From Daphnia carinata (lineage: Eukaryota; Arthropoda; Branchiopoda; Diplostraca; Daphniidae): a stretch of 64,000 nt of DNA. The stretch covers positions 2,067,773 through 2,131,772 of the forward strand of contig NC_081332.1 in NCBI RefSeq assembly GCF_022539665.2. The letters are read 5' to 3'. The notes under the pieces are model-generated. The model was not told the origin of the DNA, made no database searches, and worked only from the letters and a program-made list of their open reading frames with translations. Position 1 is the stretch's first letter. Each line of letters opens with the position of its first letter. Positions 40,365-52,570 of this stretch are shown here, one piece after another. The translations under genes were made by a program, and so were the position numbers.

Positions 40365-40467
40365 GGTAGATGGCGTGCGAGATTTCTAGTGACATATCAG
40401 TTGGGCAGAGGACTCTGATCTGTGTAATCTGTTCGGACGTGTGAATGGCCTACCGCTAGATGGCACC
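40365..40467. promoter_or_regulatory. Pair of CTCF-like sites upstream of the TRIM-NHL gene
   Basis: GGTAGATGGCGTG (40365-40377) and ACCGCTAGATGGCACC (40452-40467) both resemble the insect CTCF core (CTAGRTGGCGC). They sit about 1.1 kb upstream of the TRIM-NHL start, close to where the homopolymer-rich domain ends. Motif-based only. Confidence 0.4.
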
Positions 40468-40799
40468 ATGTCTGGGCAGTTTATATAATACAGCCATATA
40501 AATGTATTAGGATGTATATGTACACTGGATAAAAAACATAATTATTTAAGTAATCTTGTTATGTTCCTTATATGTTGTTTTACCAAAAGGGAAAATATTA
40601 TCTTTTATACGGAAAATAGATAGTAAACAATTTTGGGGTAGAAATCGGGGAAAAAAAAGGCTACTTAGCAGAAAGCATGCATTCAGCGTTTATAATGGGG
40701 AATTGTAACAGGAGATGCCTCGTATTAAAATCAGGGACGCGATGAGTACCAATATGACCTTTCAAACACAAAAAAAAAAATTTCTCTTCTCGAATCGGC

Positions 40800-41511
40800 G
40801 AAAAGCTCCGCGATTCACGTGGGGCCGAGCCGGCGAGCCCTAGTCAAATTCAAAATGCGAAATACCACATGAATCGGTCCTATTTCCACAGCCAGGCAAC
40901 CCTGAGCAAAAAAAATAAAAGGCAAAATGGCCGACCCTCGTGTATAACTAGACGTTGTTTATCTCGGGGTTTTTTTGGGCCCATATTTTCTTCCGTTAAT
41001 CTTAAATTCTTGTCATAAAATTTCCAGTTGCAAATGTCTCTTAACACGTTCGTCATTGCAGTATTCCTGATTGGTTGATTCGACAACGAAACAAAAGTGT
41101 TCTTCACTTTTTTTTCCCTCACCCTTCCTCCTCGTACTCACGCGTTTTTGTGTTCCCTCAACTCCCCCACACGCAGAAGCAAGGCCCGGTTGTCCTTTAC
41201 TTTCTCTGAGGGGTTCGATTGGCGCGGGTTGTATGATGAATGGCGCCGTGATCTACCTATAAATGACCTTGTACTTCGGCGAGTTTTTAGTCTTTTTTTT
41301 TTCACTTTCCAGTTCCTATAAGTAATTGCTCAAACGTTGATAACGCACCAAATCGTTAGTTTTGTGGGATATTTTGTCTGCTCTGTTTTTCGAGAATGGA
41401 ACTAAAGCCATTTTCATTTTGATTGCCCTTTGAAAGATTTGTGCATACATTTAAGTGTTGGTTTTCATAAGTACCATTGTCTTACAAGTTTCATTTCTTG
41501 TTTTATTGCAG
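40800..41511 (+). promoter_or_regulatory. Probable promoter and first intron of the TRIM-NHL gene
   Basis: Includes an E-box CACGTG (40817-40822) in GC-richer sequence, an inverted CCAAT box (41070-41074) and an E2F-like TTGGCGCGGG (41219-41228). A pyrimidine-rich acceptor ends at 41511, just before the 5' UTR piece 41512-41527, so at least one non-coding exon lies upstream. A possible donor is GTAATT near 41321. Confidence 0.4.
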
Positions 41512-41527
41512 TGTACCTATTCATAAA

Positions 41528-44500
41528 ATGTCTGGAACTGATGGTGAAGACGATTACAAGGCCCTTCAGAGCTTTGGTGATGGTGAAGGCGATGATGATC
41601 TTGGTCTCTTTGGAGATTTATCATCTTTTGAAGGGCTGGCTCTTGAAGAAGATGCTGCTGAAAGTGGAAGCTTGTGCCCTCAGTGTTTGTAAGCTATCAG
41701 TAATTCATCTCAATTTGAAGTGAGCGTTCTAATATGGGCTTCATTTTATCAGGGAAAAATACAAAAATCCCAGAGTCTTATCATGTCTCCATGTTTTGTG
41801 TGAAAACTGCCTGAAGGAGTTGCTTGCTGTAGACAATGAAGACGGGTGTGAAAATGTGATTTATTCAGGGAGAAGCAAACCACATAGGGCTTTTATTGTA
41901 TGCCCACTATGCAAACAGGAGACCTCAGTATGTTTTCGTTTCACTTCAAAATCTTAAAGAAACTATTAGAAAAATAGTCTTCTACCTTTTTCAGGCAGGA
42001 GAACGAGGTTTAAGTTCACTGCATCTGGATCCGGTATATCAAAAAAAGACTGCTTCGGATTCCTGTCTTTCTGGGTTGATATGTACCAGCTGCAAAGCCA
42101 ATGAGGAAGCTGTTGCAAAGTGTATGGATTGTGACAATTTATTGTGTCCCAATTGTTACTCAGCTCATAAAGTAAGAGTTTCATGCCACTAATACTTATG
42201 CCCAATAGACCTAAGTTCTACTTATCTAACATTACATAAATTGTTTGTTCAAATTGCAGTATATGCGCTGCTTTGATAATCATTCGGTTATCACATTCGA
42301 AGAGTTGAGTCAATCCGGTCAATCTGTGCCTATAAGGAGAAATCCAAATTGTCCAAGACATCCTACTGAAAGCTTCAAGTATTTTTGTAATACCTGTCAG
42401 GTAATGTGATACATCACAAGCTCTATGGATTACATTTTCAAACTTTGCTTCATTATTTTTGATAGGTTGCCACTTGTACCCAGTGTTTGAACACCTTTCA
42501 TTTGGCTTTAGAACACAGAACAGAGCGATTGACCGACGCAGAAGCACGTTGCCGAGCCGAGTTGACACAGTTCAGCGAAGAAATAAGCGTCCGCCAAAAC
42601 TCATGTCGTATCAATGCAAACAAACTGGAAAAAATGTTGGGGGAACTGCAACACCAACACGATGCGGCTAAAGCAACCATTGCGGAAGTTCACCAAGCTT
42701 ATGTTGCACTGTTAGAAAAGAAACGGGAACAGATGCTTGAAGAGCTCGAGGCCCTTCACAGTAAACAGGTAGCGTAATATTTAACTGTAGTTGGTAATTT
42801 AAGACTGATCGAAACGTTTCGTTTCATCATTTTTTATCTTCGATATCCGATTGAATTTAAATCAGGAATTAAGCATAATGGAAGCTTGTCAACGAGTAGA
42901 CCGCACACGTGATCGTATTCAGACGGCCCTGCGCTATACCAAAATGCTATTGGGCGACGCTGAACCGGCTGGCCTGTTACATCTTTCTGCTAGTATTAAA
43001 GCCCAGATGCAGTTGCTGCATAATGCGGCATCACGAAATGACGAAGTGGATGTGCTTTTAAAATTCGAATCAAATCTGTCACGTTTCGAAGATGCGCTGA
43101 ATGGCTCGTATGGCTATTTCGCCCAACATGGTAGCAGTGGTGTAAACAGTAGCGGTGTTCCATCTAAACCAGTGTCTTCTCTGGGCTTGCCGACACCTTC
43201 ATCAACTCCACTGCCTCCTTCACCTACCCATTCATCTCCATTGGAAACGCAACCTTCTTCTTCTGGCAATTTGTCTAATATCGGCTACGGGATGTCTTCG
43301 GGCATGTTAAAAAACGATCTCACTCACTCGGGCTTGCTGTCATCAATGGCCGACATGACCAACGCGCCACCCGACCTCTCGGCCGCCTTAAGCCTGTCAT
43401 CGTTCGCCAATTCGATGTCGTCTTCGTCATCGTCTCCTTCGATGAGGGCTCTTGATCTCAACTCGCTGGGATCAGTCGGTTCTATGACGTCCATACAAGA
43501 GTACAATCTGCAGCAGCTGGCCTCACTAGCTGGCAAAGCTGAATGCCAAAACCCGATTCAACAGCAACACCACCATATTCATCAGCAACAGCAACATCAG
43601 CGCCAGCAAGCCGGTCTGCCCCCGCCGCGTGGCACTCCGTCCCCTCATCCTACGTCGCCCTTTACGCTTGCCGACTTGCTAGCAGGCGACATGAACGTTA
43701 CCAGTCACGCTTTCACGAATCTTCAAGCCTTGGCCAAGCTCGGCTCTCACAGTATAACTTTTTTTTTTCTTTTATCTTATATTTATATCGATATGGTTTT
43801 ACACATGCTCGCTTTTATGTTTGACTCAGTCTTTCATCAATCCAATATTTTCTTTTTGAGAAGGTTCTTTAGGTATGGATGCCTTAGGAGGAGCAAGTCA
43901 TGGAGTCTCCTCATTGGGCCATTCTGGAATGCAGAGCTTGGGCACTAATCTAGGGCTATTGGTGAATGGCGGTGGGTCGTCGTCCGTAAGCCACAACGGT
44001 GGACTAGGTGGTCCGCCTCTGTCCCCTCACGATGCATCATTGCTTGCCTCGGCCCTAAGTGCCCCTCCGTTCATTCCGTCGAATTCGGTAAACTACGGAA
44101 TGCGTTACAAACGAAGTGATAATATCTCCAGTGGCACCTCGCACTGGCGCCATTAAGTCCCCATTTTCTCCTACCAGTTCACTTTCTCTCTCCATCTTGA
44201 TTTCACTTCTTCTTCTACATTGGAACTACCAAGATAAAGATCACAATTAATTGCTCCAAATGTAATAGTCAGCGTCAGATGGTTTTCCAAATACAATCTT
44301 TTGCAATGAAAAAAATGGAATGAACAAACAACCGAAGGCTACGAAATAGGTTCGGTTGTTTGATCTAGTCTCTTTATTTTTCGTTTCTAACCCCACAAAA
44401 TCCGGCTTTGCTATTTCCACTGTCGTCCTCTGGATCTCTAAAACGCCTGACATTCTTTATTTAGCGTTTTCTCCAACCCATGTTTTCATCCTTTTTGGAA

Positions 44501-45878
44501 GAAAAAAGAGAAAATCGTCATTTAGTAATGTTTTCGACAACGCGCATGATGGATTCCAGTCAAGGGCCCAGTGGAAGTAGCACTCCAGCCGTGGGTTTAT
44601 GGGGGAAGAAAACAAGTAAAGAAACGAAACCAACATAATTTGAGAGAGAAAGTGAAACGATCCATCCAAAACAATAGGTGATGGACCCTTCCTCTTTTAA
44701 AGATCTTTACGTTTTTTATGGCCCTTTTCTTTAAGTATGCTCATAATTTTTTGTTTTTCCTTTTTTGTTCGTTTTATACTAGCCACGGCCATCTTCTGCC
44801 GTCTCAGCCTCGTCAAGTGCCTCTTATACTGCCGGTAGCAGCACTGGAACCTTGGCATCCAATCCAAAGTACATCCCTATGCAAACCCGCGTTCGTTTTG
44901 GACAACTAGGCTCGGCAAAAGGGCAATTCAATTCGCCCCATGGCTTCTGTTTGGGCATTGATGAAGACATCGTCGTCGCTGACACCAACAATCATCGCAT
45001 TCAGGTTTATCCGCCACATATTATTGATTTATTCCCTGTTTAACGTTTCAATTATGTAGATATTCGACAAAGACGGGCTGTTCAAACATGACTTCGGCAA
45101 TCCTGGTAAAGAAGAAGGCCAACTTTGGTATCCGCGTAAAGTTGCCGTCATTCGCCAGACCGGAAAAATCGTCGTGTGTGACCGCGGAAACGAGCGCTCA
45201 AGAATGCAAATTTTCTCACGAACAGGCCAGTTTATCAAACGGATCGTTATACGGTAAAGCGAAAAAACCAAAAGAATGATTTAAGTAAAAAATTTAATTT
45301 CGATTTGGCTGGTTTTTAGGTACATAGATATTGTAGCTGGCTTGGCTATAAATGAACAAGGTCATATTGTTGCCGTCGACTCCGTGTCGCCAACCGTCTT
45401 CCGAATAACTGAAAATGGCGACTTGATCAAATGGTTTGATGTGTCCGATCGGATGCGCGAACCCTCAGATTTGGCCATTCACGGGAAAGAGTACTACATC
45501 TGCGATTTCAAGGTACGCATTGATTCCAAGGTTGACTTCGAGGTCGTTAATGTTTGAATTCAAATTTAGGGTCATTGCGTGGTGGTATTTAATGAAGAAG
45601 GAGAATACGTCCGTCGAATCGGGTGCGAATCTATTACCAATTTCCCCAACGGCATTGACATATCGGATGCTGGTGACGTTCTTATTGGAGATTCTCATGG
45701 AAATCGCTTCCATGTGGCTGTATTCTCCCGCACTGGTTTCCTGCTTTCTGAGTTTGAGTGCCCGCACGTCAAAGTCTCACGCTGCTGTGGACTCAAGATA
45801 ACATCTGAAGGTTTTGTGGTGACACTGGCCAAAAACAACCATTACGTCCTCGTGCTCAACACATTGTACATCGTATAA
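41528..45878 (+). CDS. mei-P26: TRIM-NHL protein, mei-P26 type (RING, two B-boxes, coiled coil, NHL)
   Basis: Eleven coding exons: 41528-41688, 41753-41927, 41995-42171, 42260-42400, 42466-42768, 42866-43751, 43873-44087, 44783-45004, 45060-45253, 45320-45512, 45570-45878. All phases agree, giving 991 residues. After an acidic N-terminus come a C3HC4 RING (Cys50, 53, 65, His67, Cys70, 73, 104, 107), B-box 1 (about 142-179), B-box 2 (Cys202, His205, Cys214, 217, 222, 225, His230, 235), a coiled coil (about 232-375), a Ser/Pro/Gln-rich linker and a C-terminal NHL propeller (about 718-991) with [16 protein letters not shown] and [19 protein letters not shown] propellers of this class bind mRNA and repress translation. 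The RING and the [11 protein letters not shown] stretch favour mei-P26 over Brat, which lacks a RING. The exact orthologue needs a tree. Confidence 0.9.
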
Positions 45879-46807
45879 GAAAAAGGCGCACTACAACAAA
45901 CCAAGGTCGTGGGACGCCGACGGTTTAACTGGGAAAAGACGTTTTTTTGCTTCCATAATCGGCGATGCCCAACTCATCAGATGATTTTCTCATTCGTTCA
46001 ACAGTGTGACCCAACAGCGCAGGTCACCCAACACTTTGTGCCTTCGACTGCGTCCCCTTTTCGCGTTTTACACACTCACCGATGTTTTCGTTTTTTTTCA
46101 ATGGCCAGTTTACGGATACTTAACTGTTCATTTTCAAGCGTTACCTTTTGATCCCTCCTCCGACAGGCCTGTGGTTCGTTTTGTTTTTTTAACTGCTTGT
46201 GTCAGTTAAGCAGGTCCAGTGAATTGTTCGAAGGATGGAGAACATATTCAATGGCCGTCATACCGAAGGGTGTGCATGACGAGTGGGTCCATTTATTGAT
46301 TATAACCTTCAGCGAGGTGGCGAACTTCTGCACCAATCATTGAGCAATATTTAGAGTGAATTTCTCATTTTTTCCTTTTCCTTTCACCTGGAACCTGAAT
46401 GTGTTTGATGCTAATCGTTCCTAGTCACTCCCACCCTTTGTCGTCCTATTCCCCCCACCCCCCACCAAGTACTACGGAACTGTTTTGAGTCAAGGAAACG
46501 AAAAATCTGACGCCGTGTCTTCCATTTTTTTGCAATAACTGGATACCCGAATTTTTGCAATTCGTTGTGGTCTTTGGTTTTTGCGACTAGGAGTAGATTG
46601 ACGTAAATCACTTTGTCACATTCCAATTCTTTGTTTATTATGTGAAATTAAGTCAGAGCAAAGTCCCCCCTTTTTTTTTGGTTTTTCTTTCCAAGCAAAT
46701 AGTCATGATGTTCGTGAAATAGCTGTTTAGTTTTGTCAAAAACATCCCCAAAAAAGAAAAAAAAAAAAGAATAATCCGGAAATTTCAAGGTATACAGAAA
46801 GTCATGG

Positions 46808-46813
46808 AATAAA
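46808..46813 (+). promoter_or_regulatory. Candidate polyadenylation signal for the TRIM-NHL gene
   Basis: First AATAAA downstream of the stop codon (930 bp), followed within 30 bp by a T/C-rich stretch. Later AATAAA copies could give longer 3' UTRs. Confidence 0.4.
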
Positions 46814-48649
46814 ACGTGCCTTAAATTTCAGTTGTCTGCCCCCTCCCCCCCAGTCCACCAGAAGATAAGATAAAAACCTAGATTTCGTAATATGTATTCT
46901 TCACCCAATCATCTCTTCGATTTCCCTTGTTTTGCCAATGCGGTTTTGAAACCTATGGGGCTTGGCCCTTTTTCTAGTTGATCTACCACGATCTAGTTTT
47001 AACCGTTTTGTTATTGGTTAACTCACTTTTCCTTGTCGTTACGGTTGTGGAAGTCCGATGATATTCAGAACTCAAATCTACTCCATGATTTCAGTTTGTG
47101 TTTCCATCCGTTACCAACGAAAAATGTTCTCGTCGTCGAGAAGGATCGTTCAAAGTGTATGGTTTATACACTTTGTCCTGCTTCCACACGTGAAATGTTT
47201 TTTTGCTTTGTAATGGGTAGTCATGTGCTGATTTTCTAAATTCTTTTTTCCCCTCATGTATCGCGTCCAAGCTCAATATTCCGTTTGCCAATTGTTTCAT
47301 TCTTTTTTTTTTCTTTTTGCGTTTCCGTTCCAACTGTTTAAAACGCTCGGCCGTTTGTTTTGTCTGTGTTTTTCAAATGAGAAGTCACTTTTGAAATAAC
47401 TCTAATCTTTGGCCACGGAAGCTTTACGTCTTTCGACGCCAGATGAGCCAGTTATAAATATATATCTAGATTCTCGTGTATCCCAAGTCTTTCTGCGTGA
47501 CTGAGTGCGCCGTTTCGTTTATCACGTGCTTGCTTTCTCCGGGCCAGTGCGAGAAAGGGCGAAGAGTCGGATGGCAAACTCGCCTTCGAGTTGATCCACA
47601 TATCCTATTATGCCTCTTCGTTTCTTTTTGTGTTTTTCTTTCTTTACTTTCAGTCCACCTTTTCTCATCATCCGGGCTAGCCAAATGTCCAAAACCAAGA
47701 ATTTTGTTTTGTTTTTTTTTTGCTCCTTTTTTTTTTCCTTTTTGTTGTCATTGTTCTTAACGTATACGTGTCTTCTTTTTCCCAGGGTTCGCTTTCTTTT
47801 AGTTTCTATGTCTGTTGCAAAGAGACCTTGGTGCCACCGTTATGTTATCCACGTCATAATTCGCGCAAGTGAAGGAGCTCCGTCTCCTAGGAAACGAAAT
47901 CTATTTTTCATTTACTCTCGAGTTGGTAAAAAATAACAAAACCTCCTGGAATTGGGTGATCCCTTGTCAAGTATGTTTGTCGTCACGCTTTTGACCATCT
48001 TTTGTGGTTCTTTTCTTCTCGCTGCTTCTTTTGGCCGCGATCCTTGTGTTTTCTTTTTCATTCTCTTCGCGAAGCAATTCTCTATAATCTCCATAAATTT
48101 GTTTGATTGTTCGTTTTTTTTTTCACGATGTGTATTGATTTTCTTTTTCTCTTTTTAAAAACCATTGAATACACAGTTTTTTTTGCATTGGTCTGTGTTG
48201 ATTCAGTTGCGGGAAAACGGCTTGTCAATAATTTAGGACTTGCCGTAGTTGCAGTTCAAGTTTACCTACTTTGCCACTTACGTAATGCTAGGTTGCCATG
48301 AAGCAATTCAAATAAAAAAAGCAAAGAGAACAACCATGTTTTCTGAAAGGTTAAGCCCAAGCAAAAAGTGCCATCACATAGCTTCCTTTTTATTGTTAGC
48401 CTCAGCTTGGTACAGCAGTAGTCGTACAGTCGCAACTATCGATCGTTCCAAGTCATGTCCCTAACTCGCGTACAAACAGAACTACTATAATAAGCGGAGA
48501 AACGAAACGCTTTTTTCCTCTCTACGTTCTCTATATATTTTGATTGAACCTTTCTTGAGCTGGACTACATTCCCTAACACGTAGTTATCTTTCAACTGAA
48601 ATCAACAGTAACGTTTGCTAAATTTTTATTTAGAGAATAAAGGCAAAAA

Positions 48650-49166
48650 TTGCAACGAGAAAATCTCTGTATTATTTATGCAATTATTTTGTTGCAGACT
48701 AGTGCACAGAGTAATTGCATCGGTGAAGTGCTTTTCGACGTTCGAAGTGCCAAAATGTATTTTGATTCATCTTTCATTCCTCTTAAAGTTAAGTTATGGC
48801 TTTGTAGTTTACGTGGTAAAGACAGCACGTCTTGGCAACGACAAACGCTAACGGAGTCAATAAACGTATCATCAGAAAGCGGTTTACACTATCACCAAGT
48901 AGCACGTTTCTGCTATTTATTCGTTTCAATGACAAAGAGTTCTTTCAAAACCTATTTGTTTGATAGGCTACTGTTTAAAAAAAGATAAGAGTTTCGATCG
49001 CATCTATAATGATAGTAAAATAGTTTATCGTAGATCAGATACTTACAGCACTTTGTTTCAGAAACTAGATCACAAAGATAAACAACTCGGTTGCCCCGAG
49101 GAAATGCAACTAGCAGACGCCGTAAAACAAAACAAGCAGACGAAAATGAAATGGCCTTTTAAATAA
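48650..49166 (+). other. Two adjacent open frames that one A-tract indel would join
   Basis: Frame A (open to a TAA at 48986-48988) and frame B (to a TAA at 49164-49166) meet at a run of seven A's near 48976-48983. One base fewer in that run would fuse them into one frame. Frame A contains a good acceptor (ATTATTTTGTTGCAG, ending 48697). I do not recognise the product. It may be a small unknown gene with a sequencing indel, a decayed fragment, or chance. Confidence 0.2.
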
Positions 49167-51086
49167 TTGTAATGGAAACCATCGTTGCAGTGTTCATTGT
49201 CTGAGGTAAACCATTTTTACTAATTTATCCCGATCAAAGCGACAAGTTTAAGAGCCCTTCTGTGTAAACTACTTGTCTCCGGTTTCCCCGTAACGTCAAA
49301 ATTTTTGTTAGGGTCGGCGATCGATAGTAGGCATACTATAGATAGAGGGCAATCAAGCAAGTTGAACAGCATGAATCCTTAGGGTTGAAAAACAACATAC
49401 TCTCGCTTATTGTACGGTTGGTATTGTTTGTGGAGTGCATCTCTAGAATCCCCTTCAAGTCCTGGGTACTATGTAATCTATTGTCAATAAAGACAACGAA
49501 CATTTCAGGTGAATCCGTATAGTATGAAGTTATGTTCGACATATTCCATAATGCAGCGTAGCCTAGGGTGTCGTAATGCTAGCTGTGTTCGTTGTGCTCG
49601 TCTGCTTAAAGTGGCCACAGGCATACGTGTTCGTTAAAAAGCACAGCGCAACGTGATCCTTTTTGCCAGCAGTTTTATCTTCTTTGCGGAAATTTGCCAT
49701 CAAATCCCACTATCGAGGTTGACTAACCGGGACTTGCAGAATGCTTTTCTTTATTACGACAAGTCTTTATTTTTTTTTTTCTTCAAACTAACAAGCTGCC
49801 TCCTGCGATATTTTTGCTAACTTTCTTCGTAACTGTTACCAAGACAAGCTAATGTACCAACATTCTTTTTCGTGGAACACTACCCGAAAATTCCGGTGAC
49901 ACTAACATTCATTTTTCTTTCGACAATACCATAGGTTAACAATGAAGTTGAAGTCGAAACTCTGTAGCAGCAAGGCAAGCCTCTCGTGATTCGTAAATGT
50001 CTAGAACCTTTGCTGTTTGGAGTAATGTAAATTTTTCTTCTAGGTTCACATTAGAGAGCAACGAACACGCTCAACTAAGATAATGAGCAACCCCGTGTGT
50101 AGGGTCAAGATGTTTAACACGAAAAGAGGAGTAGAGAAGACGTAGGCTTTGCACAGTGACATTCCTAGTTCAAAAGTGATTAAGAATGATCAAGATACGA
50201 AAAGGTAATAGAGATCAAAAGGGGTGCGCAATCAATACAGTGTGTGGCTACACTCGCGTTGACGTCACTGAACTCTGCTGAGATCAGGGTAGTAAATAGG
50301 GTCACTATTATGAATCAAACGTTTCTTGGCTTTACTATGACGCTAAGATTTACACTAGAAAAATATCATATTAACAGGACGACTTTTTGCTTTGCAAATC
50401 CCACAGCTTCGTTTTTGTATTTTGATAAATTTCAGTATAAAAGTGGTAGATAGTCGTTTACTTCCCGTTTTTAAACGGCAGTCTCAAGCAAATCCACATA
50501 TGTAGCTAAAATGAAACAAGACAAAACTAGGCTTACTAATATTTGGGCTAGAAGAAAACTATCGATCGGGTTGGTTCGCCATTCGCAACGAATACTGTCC
50601 CTCGGAAGGGAGAAAACATAACGAGAATTAGCTGGAATATTGGTCATCCAAATGTGAAAATTGCTTGGCCATGTTATGGAAAGGATATTTCCCATAGGGG
50701 TAAGATCTCTTTCCAAATTCCTGTTCCAACTTCGTTTGCCAATTATCGATCGATTTGGGAGATTCAAAAATCTAACCATTTCCTTTCACAAGCCAGCATT
50801 CTAAATAAACTAATTACTTATGTTCTAAAGAGGAACACGGAAATGGAATTTGGAAATTTTCATCAAATTGTCACATCATCATTGACAAGTGTGTATTGAT
50901 TTTGACAAATGTAAAAAAAGAAGTCAAAACTGGCTGTGGGATTAATAACCCAACATTGAATATAAATAAGTACTGAAGAATGAAATCAAGACAACAACTG
51001 GTGAAAGCTAAGATGAAAAACTGTGTCATCTAGTGGATCACTTCTTGCAAAATGAATGAGTATCTGAGGAGAGTGGAGTCATTCTA

Positions 51087-51442
51087 TCAGGAGTTGGGCC
51101 CCAGATTGGTGCTCGATGAAACTTGGCTTTGGCCAGACTCTGTAAAAAGATTTATTGGAGCTCAAATTAAATCATAAACAAACATAAATAGTAAGCTTCT
51201 TATAAGAAACACAAACAAAAAGTACCTTCACATGAGAGCCTGGCAAAATTTCCAGGTAGTTCTGCTGTGGAGACTCTTGACTGAGGGCAATAAATATCAG
51301 GTATGGCATTTCGACGTCCCGTTCGACCCGAATTTAGGAAATCTTCTTCGATCTTGACATGTGCACCACAGTCTTCTGCGGTGGTACTGCTCGACGAACT
51401 TTCAATCGACATATTCGTACTGCCAGTCGAAGCAGTCGCCAT
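51087..51442 (-). CDS. PKI: cAMP-dependent protein kinase inhibitor (PKI)
   Basis: Two exons, 51226-51442 and 51087-51139, giving 89 residues. PKI is a small heat-stable protein that blocks the PKA catalytic subunit as a pseudosubstrate. The core, EEDFLNSGRTGRRNAIPDI (residues 32-50), matches vertebrate PKI: Phe35 at P-11, Arg40 at P-6, Arg43/Arg44 at P-3/P-2, Ala46 in place of the phosphorylated Ser at P0 and Ile47 at P+1. The intron is phase 1; the acceptor TCTTTTTACAG is strong and exon 2 ends the protein in a Ser/Gln/Asn-rich tail. The leucine-rich export signal of vertebrate PKI is not clear here (TAELPGNFARLS is the equivalent region). An in-frame Met four codons upstream (51454) could be the start instead. 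It is divergent from POLDIP2. Confidence 0.88.
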
Positions 51443-51454
51443 GTAAACTATCAC

Positions 51455-52570
51455 ACGAGAGTCAAAGCAGTGCCCAAGAAAAAACCTTCTTCGTCGCCAT
51501 GTTTATTTAAATTATTCGAATTTCACAAGAATCAACACGATATCCAATCTCGTTTCACTAGTAACTCGTACACTCCTCCGAAGATATGGCACTACCCACA
51601 CTGCAAAGTACGTAAGACATCACAGATGGACCACGATAATTCGTCTCGACGATCCTCGTTTTCCCAACCTCCAAATCTAGTTGTTTTTCTTTTTCAGTGC
51701 ATATAGAGCCATCTAACGGCTATGAAACGCACGCTTCTCTCGTGGCAGTAAAAACCAAAAAGATGCATCATAATCTGCCCAATGGTTAGCTTGTTTGTCG
51801 GATTGTTCCCTAGTCGATTGCTCTGTGGAGTTTGGTAGAAATAAAACCTGACCAAGGATAGATCACATCCGGAGAAAGATAACTAGAGAGAACCATGACG
51901 GCGATAAGGCCCACACGCTGATAACTGAACCCTTCTAAACAAAAAACAACCACTAAAACGCTCAAATCTGCGCCATCGGAGCAAACTTTAAACGCAACCA
52001 GTAACTGAGCCACTCAATGTCTGGCAAAAGCTATTTATTTATGTGTGGCTGGCAACTAGTTGCTTGCACGTGTTCCAGCCCTATAACGCTTCAGACGAAA
52101 TCTAGTTTACCAAAAGAATTATGTCATCACTAGCTGCCTTGATGCTCACGTAACATCCTTACTAAACTGGATGCCTTAATGCCAATACAAAGAGTTAGTT
52201 GGAATGAAGAAATTAAGGTTCTTAGAGAAGAAGAAAAATATTTTAGAAAAAGCTCTATGTATGTTTACTGATTTCCAATCTGAATGAAAGGTTTATTTAA
52301 ATATTCCAGCTCTATTAACTGTCTTTAGGACAAAGATTGCTCAGGTAGTAAGTAACGAGTTACTGGGCTTGTTTTCCTTTTTCGTTTTCATTTTACTCTT
52401 TTTTTTTCTTTCTTTTTACGTTTAAATTTTCAGCCATTAATTTCTTCATCGCAATCTTGCAGCGCTGTACGTGCATCTCCAATATTTAGGCAGAAGACGG
52501 CTCGGCCCGAACGAGTCGGAAGCAAAAATACAAATACCAAAATAACTTTGAATAAATAATAAGTTTATAC
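51455..52570. other. Divergent interval between PKI and POLDIP2
   Basis: No coding exon recognised. Should contain both promoters. A CTCF-like GAGCCATCTAACGGC lies at 51706-51720. The part just before POLDIP2 is GC-richer (CGGCTCGGCCCGAACGAG, near 52500), suggesting a TATA-less promoter. Confidence 0.4.

Larger units (their letters stand above)
33131..40799. other. Gene-free intergenic DNA
   Basis: No secure exon. Includes an inverted repeat at 34701-34736, a perfect CRE TGACGTCA at 36734-36741, the palindrome CCGGA-TG-TCCGG near 37250 and CTCF-like sites at 40365-40467. One open frame (39617-39778, plus) follows an excellent splice acceptor (TTTTTTTCTTTCAG) and could be a 53-residue terminal exon of an unknown gene, but nothing in it is recognisable. 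Confidence 0.45.
45879..51086. other. TRIM-NHL 3' UTR and intergenic DNA before PKI
   Basis: The first part is T-rich and probably 3' UTR of the TRIM-NHL gene, with polyadenylation-type hexamers AATAAA at 46808-46813 and further copies near 48310 and 48636. No recognisable coding exon follows up to the PKI gene. A pair of adjacent open frames (48650-49166) is described separately. Homopolymers are much rarer after about 49 kb than in the first 41 kb. Confidence 0.45.

Noticed and set aside
43752-43948. Continuation of TRIM-NHL exon 6 past 43751
   Set aside because: Beyond the donor the translation becomes Phe/Leu-rich intron-like sequence; splicing to 43873 restores phase and family-like linker.
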